Counted from the stretch's first letter, positions 1 to 8,883 are shown. The stretch is DNA of 64,000 bases from Paenibacillus sp. An7 (GCF_009870785.1 NZ_WTWX01000001.1:204055-268054); one strand, 5' to 3'. Notes: generated by a model not told the origin, from the letters alone. Numbers and translations are program-made.

Positions 1-2
1 TT

Positions 3-1448
3 CTTGAAACAGGTCATCCAAGAAATTTGACTGTCATTCATGCGAGTGCTGTCGGTGATCGCCGTGACAAAGGAATGAGTCACTTAGGTCATGAAGGCTT
101 AATTAAACGATGGATTGGCGGCATTGCTATTGCTTCACCTGCTATGGCAAAACTGATTGAAGAAGATAAATGTGAAGCTTACAACCTGCCACAAGGTGTT
201 ATTACTCAGCTCTATCGCGAAATTGCAGCAAAACGTCCTGGCGTGATTACAAAAGTAGGACTTGGCACATTTGTTGATCCGCGAATCGAAGGTGCCAAAA
301 TGTCTCCCTCAACAAAAGAAGATATCGTAAAAGTAATCGAACTTGAAGGCGAAGAGTGGTTATTTTACAAATCCTTCCCTATTCAAGTTGCTCTCATTCG
401 AGGCACCGTAGCGGATGAAAACGGAAATCTAACCCTTGAAAAAGAAGGACTTCATATGGAAGTACTCCCGATTGCTCAAGCTGTGCGTAACTCAGGCGGT
501 ATTGTTATTGCTCAGGTTGAATCGGTTGCCAAGGCTGGCTCACTAAGTCCTAAAGATGTGGTGGTTCCTGGTATTCTAGTTGACCACATCGTTGTTGCTA
601 GTCCTGAAAATCACTTCCAAACGGAAAACACGCAGTACAACCCTGCATTCTCAGGTCATATCAAGGTACCGACGGAAAGCATTGAAGCACTTCCGCTTGA
701 TGAGCGTAAAGTGATTGCTCGCCGCTCTGCCGCTGAGTTAAAACCTAACACTATTCTTAATCTGGGTGTCGGCATTCCTGTCAATGTATCTATCGTCTCT
801 GCGGAAGAAGGAGTAAGTGATCAACTTATTCTTACAACTGAAGCAGGATCAATCGGCGGAGTACCCGCAGGTCTGAAAGATTTTGGACATGCATATAACA
901 GTGAAGCCATCGTCGATCATCATGCTCAATTTGATTTCTATGATGGCGGCGGAATTGACCTCTCCGTACTTGGTCTGGCTCAAACCGATGGAGACGGCAA
1001 TGTGAACGTAAGTAAATTCGGAACTCGTGTTGCTGGATGCGGCGGTTTCATTAATATATCTCAGTCCGCTAAAAAATTAGTCTTTGCTGGAACGTTTACG
1101 GCTGGAGGATTAGACGTCCGTGTTGAAGATGGAAAACTGAACATTATTAAAGAAGGTAAATCCAAAAAATTCGTTAAGCAAGTTCAACAAATTACGTTCA
1201 GCGGTGCTTACGCGACCAAAACGAACCAACCTGTTATTTATGTAACGGAACGTGCTGTGTTTGAACTATTAAACGGAAAATTGACCCTGACCGAAATTGC
1301 ACCAGGTGTTGATCTCCAAAAACATATTCTTGATCAAATGGAATTTGAACCTGTGATCTCCCCTGATCTAAAACAAATGGACCCTGGTATCTTCCAAGAG
1401 CAGTGGGGAGAATTGAAAAACATCCTTTTTAAACAATCAAAGAACTAA
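3..1448 (+). CDS. Acyl-CoA:acetate/3-ketoacid CoA-transferase, 5' end missing
   Basis: This enzyme moves coenzyme A between short-chain acyl-CoA and free carboxylic acids in the cytoplasm. The frame is open to the left window edge and its first residues (LETGHPRNLTVIHASAVGDR) match the usual interior of the family, so the start lies outside the window and the TTG at 27 is not the real start. The protein combines both halves (alpha then beta) in one chain, as in the YdiF/propionate CoA-transferase group. The segment LTTEAGSIGGVPAG, around residue 280 of the visible part, carries the Glu expected to form the glutamyl-CoA intermediate. It is followed after 26 bp by a permease and then a flavoenzyme, which suggests an uptake-and-activation pathway for a small organic acid. 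The acid cannot be named from sequence. Confidence 0.88.
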   Translation, partial: LETGHPRNLTVIHASAVGDRRDKGMSHLGHEGLIKRWIGGIAIASPAMAKLIEEDKCEAYNLPQGVITQLYREIAAKRPGVITKVGLGTFVDPRIEGAKMSPSTKEDIVKVIELEGEEWLFYKSFPIQVALIRGTVADENGNLTLEKEGLHMEVLPIAQAVRNSGGIVIAQVESVAKAGSLSPKDVVVPGILVDHIVVASPENHFQTENTQYNPAFSGHIKVPTESIEALPLDERKVIARRSAAELKPNTILNLGVGIPVNVSIVSAEEGVSDQLILTTEAGSIGGVPAGLKDFGHAYNSEAIVDHHAQFDFYDGGGIDLSVLGLAQTDGDGNVNVSKFGTRVAGCGGFINISQSAKKLVFAGTFTAGGLDVRVEDGKLNIIKEGKSKKFVKQVQQITFSGAYATKTNQPVIYVTERAVFELLNGKLTLTEIAPGVDLQKHILDQMEFEPVISPDLKQMDPGIFQEQWGELKNILFKQSKN

Positions 1449-1474
1449 CAACTTCATAGGAAAGGGATAAAATC

Positions 1475-2728
1475 ATGCAAACAAAACTGAATCGATGGAC
1501 GATTTTGTGGGCTTCTACCCTCATTAATTTATGTGTAGGTGCGGTGTACGCCTTCAGTATATTTGCCTTGCCATTATCCGAAAAATTCAATGCTTCGATG
1601 GGAGATATTATGATGGCATTTACCATCAATGCTGCTATTTCTCCTGTCCCAATGATTCTCGGCGGTAAATTAGTGGATAAAGGCGGAGCGAAGAAAGCGA
1701 TCTTTATTGGCGGTACGATGTTTGGTCTCGGCTTCCTGCTATCCGGGCTGGCAACCGCTCCATGGATGCTTTATATCACTTATGGTTTAATCGCTGGTAT
1801 TGGACAAGGGATCGTTTATGCTTCAACGATTGGTAACAATGCGAAGCTTTTCCCGGATAAACGCGGACTTGCAGCTGGTATCGTAACGGCTGGTTACGGC
1901 GGCGGTACGGTGATTATCTCCCCTATTGCGAATGCTCTAATCAGCAGCAGCGGTGTTAATATGGCGATGGTTACTCTGGGTATTGCTTTCCTCATTATTA
2001 TTCTAGGCTGCGGCTTCTTGGTTAAGCCAGCACCAGCAGGGTACATTCCGGAAGGTTGGATTCCTCCAGTCACTTCAAGCCCAAAAAACAGCGTGAACCT
2101 CAACTGGAAGGAAATGATCAAAACTCCATTATTCTATGTCATTGCATCTATGTTCTTGATTGGTGCACTGTCCGGAATGATGGTAACCTCCAATGCTTCT
2201 GTAATTGGTCAAACGATGTTTGGTTTAACTCCGGCAATAGCTGCACTTTATGTTAGTTTGTACAGTCTAAGCAATTGCCTCGGTCGTGTATTCTGGGGTG
2301 CCGTTTCCGATAAAATCGGTAGATTTAAATGCCTTATGATGATCTATCTCGTAATTTCAATCATGATGTTTATTATTGCACAGTCTTCTACCGTTACTGG
2401 CTTTGTCATTGCTATTGTGGGTATCGGACTTTGCTTCGGTGGAACCATGGGGATCTTCCCTTCCATTGTAGGAGAAAAGTTCGGTATGAAATTTTATGGT
2501 GTAAATTACGGAGTTGTCTTCATCGGATATTCTGGAGCTGCATTCTTTGGACCGAGAATTGCTTCTAGTGTAGCTGCAGCGAATGATGGAAATTTCACTA
2601 ACGCATTTTACATCGCACTCGTTATTTCTCTAGTTGGTCTACTGTTAACATTCGTCTATAACGCAATGGATAAAAAGAATAAACAAAATTCAACATCCAA
2701 ACAGATGTCAATGGAAGCAGCAGAATAA
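1475..2728 (+). CDS. MFS transporter, oxalate:formate antiporter (OFA) family-like
   Basis: A 417-residue, 12-helix inner-membrane carrier. The N-terminus (NLCVGAVYAFSIFALPLSEKF) is the typical first helix of the OFA branch of the major facilitator superfamily, which exchanges or imports small carboxylates. The loop GGKLVDKGGAKKA matches the MFS signature between helices 2 and 3, and the repeat copy FWGAVSDKIGRFK is seen in the second half. The ATG has a good ribosome binding site (AGGAAAGGG, 1458-1466). It sits 26 bp after the CoA-transferase gene and is probably co-transcribed, so it may bring in the acid that the transferase activates. True oxalate transport is not implied by the family name. 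Confidence 0.85.
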   Translation: MQTKLNRWTILWASTLINLCVGAVYAFSIFALPLSEKFNASMGDIMMAFTINAAISPVPMILGGKLVDKGGAKKAIFIGGTMFGLGFLLSGLATAPWMLYITYGLIAGIGQGIVYASTIGNNAKLFPDKRGLAAGIVTAGYGGGTVIISPIANALISSSGVNMAMVTLGIAFLIIILGCGFLVKPAPAGYIPEGWIPPVTSSPKNSVNLNWKEMIKTPLFYVIASMFLIGALSGMMVTSNASVIGQTMFGLTPAIAALYVSLYSLSNCLGRVFWGAVSDKIGRFKCLMMIYLVISIMMFIIAQSSTVTGFVIAIVGIGLCFGGTMGIFPSIVGEKFGMKFYGVNYGVVFIGYSGAAFFGPRIASSVAAANDGNFTNAFYIALVISLVGLLLTFVYNAMDKKNKQNSTSKQMSMEAAE

Positions 2729-2799
2729 CAAATAAATAATTAAATAATGAATCAAAAAAATCAAAAAAAATACTTCATTATCTTTAGGAGGAATTACAC

Positions 2800-3762
2800 A
2801 TGTCTATTACTAAACTTCTAGGAATTAAATACCCGATCTTCCAAGGTGCTATGGCACAAATCGCTCTCGCTCCTCTTGCAGGTGCTGTATCTAATGCAGG
2901 CGGGCTTGGTATTATTGGTTCTGGCGGATTATCCGCTGATCGTCTTCGTGAAGAAATTCGTAAAACTCGTGAAATTACAGATAAACCATTTGCCGTGAAC
3001 CTAATGCTCATGATGCATAACATCCCAGAACTTATTCAAGTCGTTATTGAAGAAGGGGTTAAAATTGTAACCACTGGTGCGGGAAATCCGGCTCCATACA
3101 TGCAAACCTTTAAAGAAAACAATATTATTGTTATTCCTGTAGTCCCTTCCGTAAAAATTGCTAAGAAAATGGAATCTTTGGGAGTTGACGCTGTCGTTGC
3201 TGAGGGAACAGAAGCTGGCGGACATGTAGGCGAAACGACTACAATGGCTCTTCTTCCTCAGATTGTGAGCGCTGTGTCTATTCCTGTAATCGGTGCTGGC
3301 GGTATTGCTGACGGCCGAGGTGTTGCAGCTGCCTTTGCTTTAGGTGCTCAAGGTGTTCAAGTAGGTACTCGTTTCTTAACAACTGTAGAATGCCCAGCTC
3401 ACGAGAACTTTAAAAAAGCAGTACTTGAAGCTACAGATACAAGTACAACGGTAACAGGCCGCAGTATTGGAGGTCCGGTTCGCAGTATTAAGAATAGTAT
3501 GATTGCGAAATACCTAGAACTTGAAGATGCAAAAGCAAGCCGAGATGAATTAGAAAAATTGTCTCTTGGCTCCTTGCGTAGAGCTGTTTTTGAAGGAGAT
3601 ACAGATCATGGTTCTGTCATGGCTGGTCAGATTTGCGGATTGTGCAACGAAATCACAACGGTAGAGGAAATGATTACTTCCATGTTTGCAGAAGCAGAAC
3701 AAGTATTTGAAAAGCTTGGAAAAGTTAAATTCCATGAGGCACGCGAGTTAGCATTTGCTTAA
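2800..3762 (+). CDS. FMN-dependent enoyl-ACP reductase II (FabK)/nitronate monooxygenase family protein
   Basis: A 320-residue TIM-barrel flavoprotein. The start MSITKLLGIKYPIFQGAMA and the segments AVSNAGGLGIIGSG and AEGTEAGGHVGE are those of the FabK/2-nitropropane dioxygenase family; GGIADGRG and VQVGTRF form the phosphate-binding end of the FMN site. Overall it resembles streptococcal FabK more than classical nitronate monooxygenases, with full length and no gaps. An AGGAGG site (2786-2791) precedes the ATG. Its position behind a CoA-transferase and carboxylate permease, rather than among fatty-acid synthesis genes, suggests a role on an acyl-CoA or small-acid substrate, so a FabK role in lipid synthesis is not certain. 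The 71 bp before it are A-rich and hold an 8-bp inverted repeat (2744-2751/2774-2781). Confidence 0.82.
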   Translation: MSITKLLGIKYPIFQGAMAQIALAPLAGAVSNAGGLGIIGSGGLSADRLREEIRKTREITDKPFAVNLMLMMHNIPELIQVVIEEGVKIVTTGAGNPAPYMQTFKENNIIVIPVVPSVKIAKKMESLGVDAVVAEGTEAGGHVGETTTMALLPQIVSAVSIPVIGAGGIADGRGVAAAFALGAQGVQVGTRFLTTVECPAHENFKKAVLEATDTSTTVTGRSIGGPVRSIKNSMIAKYLELEDAKASRDELEKLSLGSLRRAVFEGDTDHGSVMAGQICGLCNEITTVEEMITSMFAEAEQVFEKLGKVKFHEARELAFA

Positions 3763-3775
3763 TATCACACTTACG

Positions 3776-3808
3776 CCTGGATATTCATCCTGAATGTCCA
3801 GGTTTTTA
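3776..3808 (+). terminator. Rho-independent terminator after the CoA-transferase operon
   Basis: Inverted repeat CCTGGATATTCA/TGAATGTCCAGG with a short loop (stem 3776-3802, one G-U pair), followed by GTTTTTAT-like U-rich sequence. It closes the three-gene operon. Confidence 0.85.
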
Positions 3809-3833
3809 TATGTTACGACCCTTTTCATATCAT

Positions 3834-3863
3834 TTGTTTAAAATAGTTTAAACTCCCTATAAT
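3834..3863 (+). promoter_or_regulatory. Sigma-A-type promoter for the PAS/AAA+ regulator
   Basis: TTGTTT (3834-3839), an 18-bp spacer and a consensus TATAAT (3858-3863), 58 bp upstream of the regulator start. No -24/-12 sigma54 element was seen here. Confidence 0.6.
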
Positions 3864-3921
3864 AATGAAGTACTTCTTATTCAAGAAATAAACTTGGTTT
3901 GCTAATAAAGGAATGACACTT

Positions 3922-5292
3922 ATGACAAACACAGAGATTTCGGGAAAATCGCATGGGCAGAATGATCAGAATGAATCTCCTTCTACCCTCTTCGTAACAG
4001 ATCGTTTTGGGAATATTTTAATTTCTAATGAATTTACAGCAATTACACTGGGAATACCGCTTGAAGAGATTTTAAGATCTAACGTCATGGATCTTGTGAG
4101 TGCGGGATACTACGATTATTCAATTACGATGGAAGCAATCAAAACCAAAAAAAGAGTAACGAAAAAAATCAATACAAACCGGGGGTTTGGCATTCTATCT
4201 ACTTCCATTCCGATACTTGAGCCAGATGGAGAAATTCAGCTTGTAGTTACAACCTCTAATAAAAGTTCGATTGAAGAAAGTAAACGAGAGGCTCAGGAAA
4301 GTGAGCTTATTAACAAAGAGATTGATAAGACGGTATCTCCTCCAGATATTGTGGCTGAAAGTATTGCAATGAAACAGATTATTAAAGCATGTGATCAAAT
4401 CGCTCCTTATGACAGCAAGATTCTGATCACTGGTGAATCAGGGACAGGTAAAGAGGTGATCGCTAATTATATACACCAAAAAAGCAATCGTAGAAATGGT
4501 CCTTTTGTCACTTTAAACTGCGCTGCCATTCCGAATTCTTTATTTGAATATGAAATGTTTGGCTATGAAGATGGTGTCTATGACCGTAATTCAAAAAGTA
4601 AAATAGGGCTTATTGAAACAGCTCACCAAGGGATCCTATTTCTTGATGAGCTGTCAGAGATGCCTCTGGATATGCAAACAAAGCTACTTCGGGTCATTGA
4701 GACAAACGAACTTCGAAGAGTCGGAGGAATTGAAAATATTAAGGTTGATTGTCGCTTTATTGCCGCTACGAACTGTGACCTTTGGAAACTCGTAAAGCAA
4801 GGTAAATTCAGACAAGATCTCTTTTACCGAATTAACGTCATCCCTATTCATATTCCTCCCCTTCGTGATCGGAAATTAGATATCGTGGGTCTCGTCTCTA
4901 GGTTTATCGATGAATTCAATCAAAAATACAACAAACAATTTTTATTAAGTGCAGAAGAATTTCAGCATATATTATCGCTTAGTTGGCCGGGAAATGTGCG
5001 GGAGTTACGTAATTATGTTGAACGATTGATCGTTATCAATAGTCTACCTTTAAAAAAAATGAACGAAATGGTTACAGACTGGTTTGCACTCGATCATTTC
5101 ATTAACAACAATCAGACTCAATTTCATTCACTAAAAGATTTCACGACGATCACAGAAGGACGATATATTGAGAAAGTGCTTGACTCCTGCCAGGGAAACA
5201 TAAGTGAAGCTGCTCAGAAATTAGATATTCATCGTTCTGTGATCTATCGAAAACTTAAAAAAATGGAAGAGATCTTAAAAGACGAACATTGA
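3922..5292 (+). CDS. PAS-AAA+-Fis transcription regulator of the NtrC type, lacking the GAFTGA loop
   Basis: A 456-residue regulator built as PAS sensor (about 20-115), AAA+ ATPase (about 145-365) and C-terminal Fis-type helix-turn-helix (GNISEAAQKLDIHRSVIYRK). Walker A is GESGTGKE (about 171-178), Walker B is ILFLDE (about 238-243), and the sensor/arginine region FRQDLFYRINV and WPGNVREL are intact. The loop that normally reads GAFTGA and contacts sigma54 is here GVYDRN (about 218-223), within MFGYEDGVYDRNSKSK. The ATPase may therefore not open sigma54 promoters; a sigma-A or repressor mode (as known for TyrR, which also lacks the loop) is possible. The ATG at 3922 is chosen over 3913 because AAGGAA at 3907-3913 is spaced for it. 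It probably controls the preceding operon. Confidence 0.85.
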   Translation: MTNTEISGKSHGQNDQNESPSTLFVTDRFGNILISNEFTAITLGIPLEEILRSNVMDLVSAGYYDYSITMEAIKTKKRVTKKINTNRGFGILSTSIPILEPDGEIQLVVTTSNKSSIEESKREAQESELINKEIDKTVSPPDIVAESIAMKQIIKACDQIAPYDSKILITGESGTGKEVIANYIHQKSNRRNGPFVTLNCAAIPNSLFEYEMFGYEDGVYDRNSKSKIGLIETAHQGILFLDELSEMPLDMQTKLLRVIETNELRRVGGIENIKVDCRFIAATNCDLWKLVKQGKFRQDLFYRINVIPIHIPPLRDRKLDIVGLVSRFIDEFNQKYNKQFLLSAEEFQHILSLSWPGNVRELRNYVERLIVINSLPLKKMNEMVTDWFALDHFINNNQTQFHSLKDFTTITEGRYIEKVLDSCQGNISEAAQKLDIHRSVIYRKLKKMEEILKDEH

Positions 5293-5301
5293 AAACAAAA
5301 A

Positions 5302-5346
5302 GAGATCTGGATAAAAGTAATACAATTATCTAGATCTCCTTTTTTA
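5302..5346. terminator. Bidirectional terminator between convergent genes
   Basis: GAGATCTGGATAA (5302-5314) pairs with TTATCTAGATCTC (5326-5338), with T-rich sequence to the right and A-rich sequence to the left, so it can stop both the regulator transcript and the convergent oxidase transcript. Confidence 0.85.
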
Positions 5347-5349
5347 TAT

Positions 5350-6480
5350 TTAGTTTCCTTCCATTGCTTTTCGCAAATCATAAGGGTTAATATCTATATC
5401 CAGTGGCATGCCGAGTGCTAATGCAGCTAACTGACTTCCAATGTAAGGTCCCATCGTTAGACCCGATGAACCAAGTCCATTGGCGGCTAACACGCCCTCC
5501 CACTCCGGAACTGCACCAAACACTGGTAAAAATCCGGGTGTAAAGGGACGAAATCCAACTCTCACCTCTTGAAGTGAGCTGTTTGCTAAACCTGATGCCA
5601 CTTCCAGCCCTTTTGTAAGTATTTCATGCATCCCGCCTGCGGTAACCCTTGTATCATAACCTTCAATATCATTTTCGTGTGTTGCTCCAATCACTATTTT
5701 TTGGTTTCCAAAAGAAAGCAAATATTGATCAGAAGGCGGCATAATTACAGGCCACTCATTTGTATTCTCACCATCTGGAATTTGCAGATGCATAATTTGT
5801 GCTTTTTGATAACTAACTTGAAAAGAAATACCTAGAGGTGCCATTAAAGACGCAGCCCAAGCACCAGCACACACAATCACTTTATCAGCTGAAATGCTCT
5901 CTTTATTAACAGTGACCCCCGTTACTCGGTTTGAATGATACTGAAGTACTGCATCCCCATGAATTACAATTGCCCCATTCCGCTCCGCCGAGCGGATCAG
6001 TGCTTCACGCAGCGCCCGTCCGTCAACACGCGCCGCACCGCTGATATGTACAGCATGGTAATCTTCATTTAATAGAGGAAAACGTTCGCGGGTTTCTTTC
6101 TCATCAAGTCTAGTAATATCGCCTATCTCGGGTGCATCTGGTCTTCGTTTATGTGCTCTTTCCTCAATTTTCGCAACTTTCTCTACATCGGTATGGATAC
6201 TAAGAGCACCCACTTTTGCATATCCGGTTTCTGTTTCCCCTTCGGCTTCAAGCTCCTGAATCAGCTTAGGATAAAAGCTCGCGCCTGCTTTAGCAAGCTG
6301 GTACCAATCTTGATTACGTCTTTGTGATAACCAAGGACATATAATCCCGGCAGCAGCATCGGTGGCTTGCCCTTTATCACCGCGGTCTATAATTATGACC
6401 TCTGCTCCTTTTTTCGCCAATTGGTAAGCTGTTGATGCTCCTAGAATCCCTGAACCTACGACGATGACTTTCTTCTTCAT
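5350..6480 (-). CDS. FAD-dependent amino-acid oxidase/dehydrogenase (DadA/glycine oxidase family)
   Basis: A 376-residue DAO-superfamily flavoprotein that should oxidise an amine or D-amino acid. The N-terminal Rossmann motif is VIVVGSGILGASTAYQLAKK with the acidic residue of IIIDRG about 20 residues later. The C-terminal FAD-contact segment GLGSSGLTMGPYIG is typical of the family, and the length is normal. No signal peptide or membrane segment is present. GGAAAGGAATG precedes the ATG at a normal distance. It is a single gene between two terminators, so the context does not show the substrate; glycine oxidase, D-amino-acid dehydrogenase and sarcosine oxidase-like activities are all possible. 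Confidence 0.82.
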   Translation of the reverse strand: MKKKVIVVGSGILGASTAYQLAKKGAEVIIIDRGDKGQATDAAAGIICPWLSQRRNQDWYQLAKAGASFYPKLIQELEAEGETETGYAKVGALSIHTDVEKVAKIEERAHKRRPDAPEIGDITRLDEKETRERFPLLNEDYHAVHISGAARVDGRALREALIRSAERNGAIVIHGDAVLQYHSNRVTGVTVNKESISADKVIVCAGAWAASLMAPLGISFQVSYQKAQIMHLQIPDGENTNEWPVIMPPSDQYLLSFGNQKIVIGATHENDIEGYDTRVTAGGMHEILTKGLEVASGLANSSLQEVRVGFRPFTPGFLPVFGAVPEWEGVLAANGLGSSGLTMGPYIGSQLAALALGMPLDIDINPYDLRKAMEGN

Positions 6481-6512
6481 GTATTACATTCCTTTCCTTA
6501 CAACCTGTATCC

Positions 6513-6552
6513 ATGATAACAAACCCGCACTTCAAAAAGAAGGCGGGTTTGT
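6513..6552 (-). terminator. Terminator downstream of the GH5 mannanase gene
   Basis: CAAACCCGC (6520-6528) pairs with GCGGGTTTG (6543-6551). On the minus strand the stem is followed by TTATCA, a weak U-tract. Confidence 0.65.
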
Positions 6553-6631
6553 GAAAGTGAAATATTTTCTTCATCTTATAGAACCAACGATCTATTCTTA
6601 TGGAACCTAACGATCAACATCAACAAATCGA

Positions 6632-7609
6632 TTAAAAGATACCGGCTTTAACCGAAGTTTGTTTAATTCCATTTGTACCATGAACCACAGTGTTACCCCA
6701 GCTTGTAAGACTTCCATTTGGACCTGTTGCCAGATCTAAGTAATTCAATTCTGCACTATTTCCATGCCAAGACCATGCTAGCCAGCCGATCCCTTTCTCT
6801 TGACCATACTTCATAATTGCGGTTTCATCCACATCTGCACCTTGGTGATATCCACCAAACTCACCAATGATGAGTGGAAGCCCCTTGTTTATCACATTCT
6901 CCATATTGGACTTTACGGTTGTTGCATCTTTCCCAGCATACTCATACATATGAATGGAGAACACTGTATTTTTCTGAGAGTCCGCTGCAAATACGCTTTG
7001 TCCATAATCAACAATCGATTGCGGGTACTGACCCCAACCTGCCGCATCCACGATTAATGTGTTTTTAATACCCGAATTACGAAGTTTTGGAATGGCCTTT
7101 TTGTATCCATCAGCCCATCCGCTGCCGTTCCAGCTTCCGTACCATTCATTTGCAATGTTAATCATAACTCTGTCTTCTTTTCCGATGAAAGCGTCCTTGA
7201 TGCTAATCCAGTAGTTTACTGCCTCATCCAGTGATGCATAATCATCTTTGCCTGTGGCATCATGTACTTCAAGAATAGCGACCATTTTATGCTGCGATAC
7301 TAAAGAAATGATATTTTTGACGCTACTCAAATCATCTTTCGTGTACTGACTTCCATTGGACAATACGATACGTACAGTATTAGCTCCTGTATTTGCAATC
7401 GCTGGAATTGCCGTATTTAGATCAGACTTAAACCATGAATGCGCATAATTAACCCCTCTCATGACAAAAGGTTTTCCTGTAGAGTCGTAGATTTTTGTTC
7501 CGCTTACATAAAATCCTGAAGCTGCTTCCGCTTTTGGCAGGGTCCCCCCAAAGGCAAATACAGTGAGAACAGCCAACATCGAGATCAAACTTTTTTTCAT
7601 TCGAAGCAT
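6632..7609 (-). CDS. Secreted GH5 subfamily 8 endo-beta-1,4-mannanase
   Basis: A secreted enzyme of about 325 residues that cuts the backbone of beta-mannan outside the cell. A signal peptide (positively charged MLRMKKS, hydrophobic core, cleavage near PKAEAA-S) is followed by the catalytic barrel alone, with no carbohydrate-binding module. The mature start SGFYVSGTKIYDSTGKPFVM is typical of Bacillus GH5_8 mannanases. The acid/base Glu is in NIANEWYG (E155) and the nucleophile is in LIIGEFGG (E250). The ATG at 7609 is chosen because GGGAGGT stands just upstream; the longer open frame begins inside that ribosome binding site. It has its own promoter with a cre-like site and the motif shared with the rest of the mannan locus, and its own terminator. 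Confidence 0.93.
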   Translation of the reverse strand: MLRMKKSLISMLAVLTVFAFGGTLPKAEAASGFYVSGTKIYDSTGKPFVMRGVNYAHSWFKSDLNTAIPAIANTGANTVRIVLSNGSQYTKDDLSSVKNIISLVSQHKMVAILEVHDATGKDDYASLDEAVNYWISIKDAFIGKEDRVMINIANEWYGSWNGSGWADGYKKAIPKLRNSGIKNTLIVDAAGWGQYPQSIVDYGQSVFAADSQKNTVFSIHMYEYAGKDATTVKSNMENVINKGLPLIIGEFGGYHQGADVDETAIMKYGQEKGIGWLAWSWHGNSAELNYLDLATGPNGSLTSWGNTVVHGTNGIKQTSVKAGIF

Positions 7610-7737
7610 ATAACTACCTCCCATTTTATATTATTTTAATTCTCATCTGATAGATGGAGGTAAATCGTGATGAGTGAACACAGAAATATAATCAACTTAT
7701 TTAAGCAAAGAATAAAATTACCTTTACTTAACCTTAT

Positions 7738-7749
7738 CGATTAAGTTAC
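7738..7749 (-). promoter_or_regulatory. Candidate operator of the mannan regulator (copy A)
   Basis: CGATTAAGTTAC, identical to 13081-13092 and sharing GATTAAGTTA with 13216-13225. It lies just downstream of the proposed -10 of the mannanase promoter. The motif and its placement are seen directly; LacI-protein binding is inferred. Confidence 0.5.
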
Positions 7750-7753
7750 TTGA

Positions 7754-7782
7754 ATTTTAAAGGAGAAAACGCTTACAGTAAA
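7754..7782 (-). promoter_or_regulatory. Candidate promoter of the GH5 mannanase gene
   Basis: On the minus strand TTTACT (7777-7782), 17-bp spacer, TAAAAT (7754-7759). The -35 is weak, in keeping with a regulated promoter. The 145 bp between it and the start codon show no further clear structure. Confidence 0.4.
7764..7777 (-). promoter_or_regulatory. CcpA cre-like site at the mannanase promoter
   Basis: TGTAAGCGTTTTCT on the minus strand, one base short of the common cre form TGTAARCGNTNNCA. It overlaps the promoter spacer, a position where CcpA would repress in the presence of preferred sugars. Confidence 0.6.
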
Positions 7783-7814
7783 TAGTCAATAATGCTTATT
7801 TTCGCTGCCAAATC

Positions 7815-7852
7815 AAATAAAAAAGATGACCCCAATCAACTAGGGGCCATCT
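7815..7852 (-). terminator. Terminator of the mannan transport/degradation operon
   Basis: On the minus strand AGATGGCCCC pairs with GGGGTCATCT (7824-7833/7843-7852; one G-U pair and one mismatch) and is followed by TTTTTTATTT. Confidence 0.85.
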
Positions 7853-7922
7853 GCTATTTCTCTTACAAATTAGATAAGGATAGAATTTCAATTACTTAAC
7901 AATCGGCACTGCTGTGCTGTTT

Positions 7923-8867
7923 TTAGAGTTCTTGTTGATAAAATGCTTTGATTACACGTTCAGCAGGCTTGCCATATACACTGTAACCATCATCTGTCAC
8001 CGCATTTTCTTCTTTGTATAATAAACCTGGCCAGTCCCATAGCCCTAAGCCTCTCACCCACAGACGTTTACGTGTATGTTCAATCATCGCCTCATAGTAA
8101 CGTGCTTGTTCTTCGATAGACACCCTGCCAGAAAGTCCCCAATCATTCGGAACGTAAGAAGAACCTTCACGGCTTGGACATCCTGCTTCTGCAAAAAAGA
8201 AAGGTTTATGATAAGATCCAATTTCTTGTTCAATACGATCAAGCTGTCTTTCCCAATCATCAATAGGATAGTATCCACTGGATGAAATGACATCAACGGC
8301 ATCCCACCAGTTGACATTAGACTCTTGATACTTGTCTGTGTTATAACTGATCAATCCTGTATATTCCTCACGGACGCTAGAGATCAGCTCGCGCCATTCG
8401 TTAGAGCGGCGTTCGGTTTGTACCATCTCGCAACCTACAATCAGCATTTCACAGTTCATAGCCTCTGCTATTCTTGCATAATGAAGTTGATATTCCGTGT
8501 AACTCTTAAACCAATCATGCCATTTCGGCTCACAAGGGACATCTAGATCAAAGAAATTAATATGCGCTCGCCAAGTTCCATCACTGCAGTTTACGGTAGG
8601 CTTTAATACCACTTTCATATTAAGGGAACGAGCGCACTGAATCATTTCGATTAGTTCCTCATCCGCTACCATATGCTCACCTTTATAATCAACCTGCGTA
8701 GTATGCGGAGTTTCTTGTAACGCTGCAAGAGCAAAGATCACATAATTGCTGTTCGTTCGTTCTTTCATAAGTCTGAGTGATTCTTTTGCTTCCGATTTAG
8801 TAAAGTCACCTTTCTTATTTAACCAACCAAAAGTAAAGCCTTTCATATATTCGAGTTCCAGCGACAT
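7923..8867 (-). CDS. GH113 beta-1,4-mannanase, cytoplasmic
   Basis: A 314-residue glycoside hydrolase without a signal peptide, so it should cut imported manno-oligosaccharides inside the cell. The sequence matches family GH113 (Alicyclobacillus ManA type): KGFTFGW near the start, VLKPTVNC on the third strand, acid/base Glu in IVGCEMVQ (E147) and nucleophile in FFFAEAGCPS (E227). The two Glu are 80 residues apart, as I recall for the characterised enzyme (E151/E231). It is the last gene of the operon solute-binding protein-permeases-GH130-GH113 and lies 16 bp after the GH130 gene. Such proteins are often mislabelled as xylanases. Confidence 0.88.
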   Translation of the reverse strand: MSLELEYMKGFTFGWLNKKGDFTKSEAKESLRLMKERTNSNYVIFALAALQETPHTTQVDYKGEHMVADEELIEMIQCARSLNMKVVLKPTVNCSDGTWRAHINFFDLDVPCEPKWHDWFKSYTEYQLHYARIAEAMNCEMLIVGCEMVQTERRSNEWRELISSVREEYTGLISYNTDKYQESNVNWWDAVDVISSSGYYPIDDWERQLDRIEQEIGSYHKPFFFAEAGCPSREGSSYVPNDWGLSGRVSIEEQARYYEAMIEHTRKRLWVRGLGLWDWPGLLYKEENAVTDDGYSVYGKPAERVIKAFYQQEL

Positions 8868-8883
8868 TTATCTTGTCCCTTTC

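Noticed and set aside
2729..2799. Terminator between the permease and FabK-like genes
   Set aside because: Only an 8-bp AT-rich inverted repeat with a 22-nt loop and no U-tract; read-through is expected.
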